Shown: positions 6,812 through 11,129 of the stretch, in pieces | Numbering within the stretch: the first letter of the stretch is position 1 | Layout of the letters: every line of letters starts with the position of its first letter | From: Akkermansiaceae bacterium | GTDB taxonomy: Bacteria; Verrucomicrobiota; Verrucomicrobiia; Verrucomicrobiales; Akkermansiaceae | Direction: 5' to 3' | Assembly (NCBI GenBank): GCA_029288115.1 | Contig: JARFPV010000482.1 | Span: 1-11,129, forward strand | Length of the DNA stretch: 11,129 nt | Notes under the pieces: generated by a model | Database searches by the model: none | What the model was told of the DNA's origin: nothing | The model's input: the letters and a program-made list of their open reading frames with translations, nothing else | Translations under genes and position numbers: made by a program

Positions 6812-7132
6812 TTATGGTCTGGCTTGATCGGTCACCCATCGCAAATATCCAGCATCTCCGTCAGCCACAGGTAGAGCAACAATTTCTGGCTGATCGTAAG
6901 GGTGGAGCACCTTGAGCTCAGCACTCAATTGCGCGAACGCAGCACGCGTGGTCTTGAAAACCGCCATTACTTCGGCCTCGGTGCACAGCTTTCCCTCCCA
7001 TTGGTAGATCGACTCCACACCGGGCAATAAATTGACACATGCAGCGTATTGCCTTTCCACCAGATGTGTGCCAATCTGTCGCGCCTTCTCGCCGTCCGGG
7101 AACGTACACATCACCACCATCACCTCAGTCAT
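6812..7132 (-). CDS. cutA: CutA1-type divalent ion tolerance protein
   Basis: From the ATG at 7132 the protein has 106 residues, the usual CutA1 length. The conserved blocks are clear: CTFPDGEKARQIGTHLVE, RQYAACVNLLPGVESIYQWE, then EAEVMAVFKT and LHPYDQPEIVALPV with a C-terminal YLRWV. CutA1 proteins are small cytoplasmic ferredoxin-like trimers related in fold to PII signalling proteins. They were linked genetically to copper and other divalent-metal tolerance in E. coli, but the molecular role is debated. The frame stays open to a TTG at 7168, which would add 12 residues with no family match and would exactly oppose the ATG of the divergent kinase gene, so I prefer Met at 7132. No Shine-Dalgarno is visible. 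The gene stands upstream of the SNF2 gene, 189 bases away, and is probably transcribed separately. Confidence 0.93.
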   Translation of the reverse strand: MTEVMVVMCTFPDGEKARQIGTHLVERQYAACVNLLPGVESIYQWEGKLCTEAEVMAVFKTTRAAFAQLSAELKVLHPYDQPEIVALPVADGDAGYLRWVTDQARP

Positions 7133-7167
7133 AAGCAGGATACTAGAAGATCGATAAACACTCTGCA

Positions 7168-8367
7168 ATGAAATCCGGATTCCTAGACAAACTGATCGAG
7201 CGGCTCGACCAAGTAGAACCCGATGAGGTCCAACGCCTCGTCATGCGCCTAGTACGCGAAAAAGGATTCATGGAAAGTGTGTTCGAAGCACTGCAAGAAG
7301 GCGTGCTCATCCTCGACCCCGATGGACAAATCACCTACGTCAACCAGTCGGCATCACGCATTTTCGGTGTCGATTCCGCAAAATGCATTGGCCAGAAACT
7401 TTCCCGAACCATTCGGGGATTCGACTGGAAAAAACTCGCCGACCCCGGACGAATCGTCAGTCGTGACCTTGAGATCCTCTACCCTGAGCGACGGTTTCTC
7501 AATTTTTACCTCTCTCCCATGCGTGGCGAGGTGGAGGCGGACGATCACCTACTTGGATACGTTCTCTTAGTGCGAGACATCACACGTTCTCGCAAACAGG
7601 CAGAGGAAAATGTGGAGAGCGAAAAACTCAACGCCCTGACATTGCTCGCGGCAGGTGTAGCACACGAGATAGGAAATCCTCTAAACTCAATGGATATCCA
7701 CCTTCAGTTGCTTGAGAGAAAGCTGAAAAAACTACCAACCGGCGAACACAAAGATTTGGCAAAACACCTGAGCACTGCTCAGTCAGAGATCCGGCGGCTC
7801 GACACGATCCTCAAACAATTCCTGCAAGCGATCAGACCCACTCAACCGCATCGCGACCAACTGAACATTCACGACCTACTTAAGGATACGCTCGAATTGT
7901 TAGAACCCGAACTTGAGGAGCGCGGAGTCCAAGTGTCACTGGACCTTTCAGAACACATGCCCGTCCTACCCATGGATGGCACGCAGATCAAACAAGCACT
8001 TTATAATTTACTCAAGAATGCGTTCCAATCACTTCCTGCGGATGGAGGACTCATTGACATCAACTCACACTGCTCCGATTACGACATAGAGGTCACCATC
8101 CGCGACCACGGGTCGGGAATCTCACCTGAAGTCATGGGATCAATTTTCGAACCCTACCACAGCACCAAAGAATCAGGCACAGGTCTCGGACTGATGATCG
8201 TGAGGCGTATCATCCGTGAACACGGCGGCGAAATTGAACTCGAAAGCAAAGAAGGAGAAGGCACCACCGTCACTATCTCTCTACCACGCCAAGACCGAAA
8301 TGTTAGATTATTAGAAAACAACCCATCATCCGTGATTGATCTGGAACCAGCACACACCGACTCATGA
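7168..8367 (+). CDS. Soluble PAS-domain sensor histidine kinase (NtrB/AtoS-like)
   Basis: The 399-residue protein has no membrane helix, so it should sense in the cytoplasm. Residues 1-32 form a charged helix (possible coiled coil). About 35-145 is a PAS domain (ALQEGVLILDPDGQITYVNQSA ... VRDITRSRKQAEE, split here for length: it starts at Ala-Leu-Gln and ends at the Asp-Ile-Thr helix). The H box LAAGVAHEIGNPLNSM puts the phospho-accepting His at 166. The ATPase lobe has the N box NLLKNA near 284, G1 DHGSGIS from 313, F box FEPYHSTKESG and G2 GTGLGL near 337-342, all intact. The HEIGNPLNS type of H box is typical of kinases paired with NtrC regulators. The stop codon overlaps the regulator start by 4 bases (ATGA), so the two are translationally coupled. 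The signal is unknown. It is transcribed divergently from cutA with only 35 bases between the starts, and no Shine-Dalgarno is seen. Confidence 0.94.
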   Translation: MKSGFLDKLIERLDQVEPDEVQRLVMRLVREKGFMESVFEALQEGVLILDPDGQITYVNQSASRIFGVDSAKCIGQKLSRTIRGFDWKKLADPGRIVSRDLEILYPERRFLNFYLSPMRGEVEADDHLLGYVLLVRDITRSRKQAEENVESEKLNALTLLAAGVAHEIGNPLNSMDIHLQLLERKLKKLPTGEHKDLAKHLSTAQSEIRRLDTILKQFLQAIRPTQPHRDQLNIHDLLKDTLELLEPELEERGVQVSLDLSEHMPVLPMDGTQIKQALYNLLKNAFQSLPADGGLIDINSHCSDYDIEVTIRDHGSGISPEVMGSIFEPYHSTKESGTGLGLMIVRRIIREHGGEIELESKEGEGTTVTISLPRQDRNVRLLENNPSSVIDLEPAHTDS

Positions 8368-9776
8368 ATCCAGCCACCCTACTCATCGTCGATGACGAAA
8401 AATCAACACGTGACGGCCTGCGCATGGCGCTGGAGGATCACTTTGATTGCTACGTGGCTTCTGGAATCAAAGAGGCAATGGCTGTGCTCAAATCAGAGCC
8501 CATTGATCTTTTGCTCACCGACCTACGCCTGTCGGGCGAAAGCGGGATGGATCTGCTGGATCAGGCGCTCACTCTCCCACACCCCCCTGTATCAGTCATG
8601 ATGACCGCTTACGGATCGGTCGACACCGCGGTAGAGGCTATGCGCCGCGGGGCATGGAATTTTGTTACCAAACCACTGAATTTGGATGAGGTGGAACTAC
8701 TATTAAAGCGCGCACTAAACACCCGCTCACTCGAAAAGGATAAAGCACGGCTCGAGCAGGAAAACCAGGACCTGCGAATAAAATCAGGCGCATCCAAACA
8801 TGGACTGGAACGCTTGATCGGCAAATCCACCGCCATGGAAAAAGTGAGTGAACTGGTCACTCAAGTGGCACCAACACGAGCAACGGTACTCATCGAGGGG
8901 GAGAGTGGCACCGGTAAAGAGCTCGTCGCGCACGCCATCCACCACCTGAGCGGTCGTCCTGCCGACAAGTTACTCGTTGTCAACTGTGCGGCTCTATCGC
9001 CCCAACTTCTCGAGAGTGAACTATTCGGCCATGAAAAGGGAGCATTCACCGGAGCCACACAAAAACGTATAGGAAGATTCGAGCAGGCGAATGGCGGAAC
9101 TCTGTTCCTCGATGAAATCGGCGAAATCGATCAAGCGACACAAGTAAAACTGCTTCGCGTGTTAAGCGAGCGAACAATTGAACGCGTGGGCTCCAACCAA
9201 TCAATCAAGGTGGATGTAAGAGTAATCACCGCAACCAACAAAAACCTCAAGGAACAGGTCAGCAAGGGCAAGTTCCGCGAGGATCTGTTTTTCCGCCTTA
9301 ATGTGGTCAGCATTCCAGTACCGCCTCTGCGGGCGCGCAAGGAGGACATTGTGCTACTTACCCAAGCGTTCTTGAGGGAGTTTTCAACCGAGAACTCTAA
9401 AGAGCTCAAGCCTCTCACAGATGATGCTTTGGAACTGCTCAGAGCCTACTCTTGGCCGGGCAATGTGCGGGAACTGAGAACGACTATCGAACACGGTGTG
9501 GTCATGTGTAATGAAACCCATATCGACGTCCGACACTTGCCCCGTTTTTTAACATCAGATGAACATAACACATCCAGCGAAGCGGCAACGAATGAAAGTT
9601 ATCATGAAAAGGGTGAAAAGTCGCTTGCCTCGGACGATGAATTCAACTTGCATGTGCTGGAGCAGCGCACAATCGAGCGCGCTCTCAATTACACAGACAA
9701 CAACCGGACTGATGCGGCACGTCTCCTTGGCATAAGCCGCCGGACACTGCAGCGCAAGCTCAAGCAGACTTCCTAG
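8364..9776 (+). CDS. Sigma-54-dependent NtrC-family response regulator
   Basis: The 470-residue protein has the three NtrC-family domains. Receiver, about 1-120: acidic pair Asp10/Asp11, phospho-acceptor Asp53, switch Thr81 and Lys103 are all present. A coiled linker (120-145) leads to the AAA+ domain, about 150-385: Walker A GESGTGKE near 179, the sigma-54-contacting GAFTGA loop at 226-231, Walker [11 protein letters not shown] near 248, sensor region [11 protein letters not shown], arginine-rich [12 protein letters not shown], and [10 protein letters not shown] Ser/Glu/Asn-rich linker (about 403-432) joins a Fis-type helix-turn-helix (about 437-470, ending [15 protein letters not shown]). 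Once phosphorylated by the partner kinase it should assemble into a ring that opens sigma-54 RNA polymerase complexes. I found no convincing -24/-12 promoter in the window, so its targets are likely elsewhere. The start is fixed by the 4-base overlap with the kinase gene. Confidence 0.96.
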   Translation: MNPATLLIVDDEKSTRDGLRMALEDHFDCYVASGIKEAMAVLKSEPIDLLLTDLRLSGESGMDLLDQALTLPHPPVSVMMTAYGSVDTAVEAMRRGAWNFVTKPLNLDEVELLLKRALNTRSLEKDKARLEQENQDLRIKSGASKHGLERLIGKSTAMEKVSELVTQVAPTRATVLIEGESGTGKELVAHAIHHLSGRPADKLLVVNCAALSPQLLESELFGHEKGAFTGATQKRIGRFEQANGGTLFLDEIGEIDQATQVKLLRVLSERTIERVGSNQSIKVDVRVITATNKNLKEQVSKGKFREDLFFRLNVVSIPVPPLRARKEDIVLLTQAFLREFSTENSKELKPLTDDALELLRAYSWPGNVRELRTTIEHGVVMCNETHIDVRHLPRFLTSDEHNTSSEAATNESYHEKGEKSLASDDEFNLHVLEQRTIERALNYTDNNRTDAARLLGISRRTLQRKLKQTS

Positions 9777-9803
9777 TATTTCCCATCATAATCACGCATA
9801 GCC

Positions 9804-11129
9804 ATGAGTAACCCCGCCCCTAAAGGCTCAGCCTACGATCCCGCAAAAATCATTCGCCGCGCCATTTTCTTTGTTTGCTTGCTGGGAATAGCCATTATTT
9901 CGATCTTTTTCACTTTCCATGGTTTATCCTCTCCTCGCGCCATGGAACAGGCTCAGATTGGACGTGAGATCGCACGTGGTAACGGCTACTCAACCAAGGT
10001 GATCCGACCGGTCGCCCTATGGCAAATGAAGGAGGTAGGAGAGGATTACCCAAGTCTTGAAAGCCTCCCTGACTCCTATCATGCCCCCCTCAACCCTTGT
10101 ATCTACGCAGCTGTACTTAAGGCCGCCGACGCAGGTGATGACAAGGCATGGAGGATGCCACCACGATCCAACATCTATCAACTAGACCGTGTCATCGCGG
10201 TGACGTGTGTTATTTTTTTCCTCATTGCCATTGGCGTGAACTATCTTCTAGTGGCTCGGATTTTTGATACAACCATTGCCGCTACAGTGGCACTGCTGAT
10301 GCTATTTTGTGAGCTGATGTGGAGCTTTTCCCAGTCGGGCTTACCGCAGATGCTTATGCTGATGCTGTTCTCGTGTGCCATGTTCTTTGTCTGGCGCGCG
10401 GTAGAAAACACGGAGGAAAACCGTTCAGCACTCACACCCATCTTGATGTCCGGGGTCTTCATGTGCCTGCTTGTTCTGACTCACTGGATCACCATCTGGG
10501 TATATGCCGGCTACGTGATATTTGCCGCCGTCTACTTCAAGCCCCGTGGTGTCATTGCAGCCCTGCTATCGGGCATGCTCGCCATCTTTGTCATACCTGT
10601 CATCTACTTCCTCTCCATCAGCCCCACCGGAAGCGCGTTTGGCACCGCTTACTATGCCATTCATGACGGCCTTGGCTTGTCACAGGACTCTATCATGCGG
10701 TCGCTCTCACCAGCGGGAGAAGACCTCGGTCTACAAGGACTGTTACTTAACATTCTGGCGACCACACTACGCCAAATCACTGACCTTCATAGGAATATGG
10801 GAGCCATCCTCGTAGCGCCTCTGTTTTTTGTCGCACTCATTCACCCATTCAAACGCGCTTCTCTAGCATCATTCCGCTGGCTAATTCTGCTGATGTGGAT
10901 ATTCGCCGGACTTGGCATGTCAATCTACGGACTGCGTGGCGGTGCCATGGATCCAAACCAAATTCACATCCTCTTTGCCCCACTGATGGCTGCTTATGGC
11001 CTCGCCATGGTGTCCATTCTCTGGGCACGCCTGAACATTCCGCAGTCGATGGATGTACTTCGCAACGCACATTTGATCATCATCGTCGCCCTAAGTGCCG
11101 GCCCCATGCTCCTGTCCATTCCGCAAGAC
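9804..11129 (+). CDS. Polytopic membrane protein, GT-C (family 39-like) glycosyltransferase-like; 3' end outside window
   Basis: An open frame of 442 codons runs from the ATG at 9804 to the window edge without a stop. The protein has a short cytoplasmic N-terminus, a first membrane helix at about 20-38, then a soluble loop (about 40-127) beginning SSPRAMEQAQIGREIARGNG, followed by at least eight hydrophobic segments (about 129-149, 154-170, 175-197, 211-243, 247-268, 333-350, 362-382, 393-412, 420-438). A first helix followed by a loop with an acidic residue and 'IAR..GY' resembles ArnT/PMT-type GT-C enzymes, which transfer sugars from polyprenyl-phosphate carriers on the periplasmic side. 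Here Glu48 would stand where those often have Asp. It starts 27 bases after the regulator stop with no terminator between, so it is probably in the same operon. Substrate unknown; GT-C membership is an inference from topology, and the membrane-protein call is firm. Confidence 0.75.
   Translation, partial: MSNPAPKGSAYDPAKIIRRAIFFVCLLGIAIISIFFTFHGLSSPRAMEQAQIGREIARGNGYSTKVIRPVALWQMKEVGEDYPSLESLPDSYHAPLNPCIYAAVLKAADAGDDKAWRMPPRSNIYQLDRVIAVTCVIFFLIAIGVNYLLVARIFDTTIAATVALLMLFCELMWSFSQSGLPQMLMLMLFSCAMFFVWRAVENTEENRSALTPILMSGVFMCLLVLTHWITIWVYAGYVIFAAVYFKPRGVIAALLSGMLAIFVIPVIYFLSISPTGSAFGTAYYAIHDGLGLSQDSIMRSLSPAGEDLGLQGLLLNILATTLRQITDLHRNMGAILVAPLFFVALIHPFKRASLASFRWLILLMWIFAGLGMSIYGLRGGAMDPNQIHILFAPLMAAYGLAMVSILWARLNIPQSMDVLRNAHLIIIVALSAGPMLLSIPQD

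Noticed and set aside
6627..6839. Small 70-residue frame between cutA and the SNF2 gene
   Set aside because: It overlaps the end of cutA, has no ribosome site and no recognisable feature; best seen as a chance frame in the gap.
7133..7168. N-terminal extension of CutA from a TTG at 7168
   Set aside because: The extra 12 residues do not match the family, whose start fits the ATG at 7132, and the TTG coincides with the opposite start codon of the kinase.
8845..8863. Inverted repeat TGAGTGA-ACTGG-TCACTCA
   Set aside because: It lies inside the AAA+ domain coding sequence of the response regulator and is explained by codons for Val-Ser-Glu-Leu-Val-Thr-Gln; no regulatory context.

Overview
The window most likely comes from a member of the Verrucomicrobiota. 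Three lines of evidence point there: a cassette of small type IV prepilin-like genes resembling the Verru_Chthon cassettes of that phylum, a very large SNF2 helicase ending in a regular lysine/alanine tail, and translation starts that mostly lack a Shine-Dalgarno sequence. This is a recollection of families, not a database result. Base composition looks balanced, and I see no transposon, phage, CRISPR, tRNA or rRNA.

Left part (1-2789, all minus strand). Read in the direction of transcription, this holds a small DUF1232-like membrane protein, an ExbD-type protein without an ExbB partner, and then three prepilin-like genes (232 aa, 261 aa, and one cut by the window edge). The prepilin genes are 33 and 24 bases apart and form one operon. 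The 135-base gap in front of them carries a perfect 20-base palindrome that may be an operator.

Middle (2883-7132, minus strand). A 3.7-kb gene encodes a SNF2/Swi2-type DNA translocase. It has a degenerate SWIM-like N-terminus, a bacterial SNF2-associated region, a complete two-lobed ATPase core and a histone H1-like Lys/Ala tail. A stable hairpin follows its stop codon. Upstream of it lies cutA, a small trimeric protein linked to divalent-metal tolerance.

Right part (7168-11129, plus strand). Divergent from cutA is a soluble PAS-histidine kinase that overlaps by 4 bases with an NtrC-family sigma-54 response regulator. After 27 bases comes a polytopic membrane protein resembling GT-C (family 39-like) glycosyltransferases, which runs off the window. 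These three are probably one operon: the kinase phosphorylates the regulator, which activates sigma-54 promoters not visible here.

Most of this is ordinary core-genome content. The points most worth a second look are the 20-base palindrome before the pilin cassette, the degenerate SWIM module and Lys/Ala tail of the helicase, and the pilin cassette of unknown function with an unpaired ExbD.
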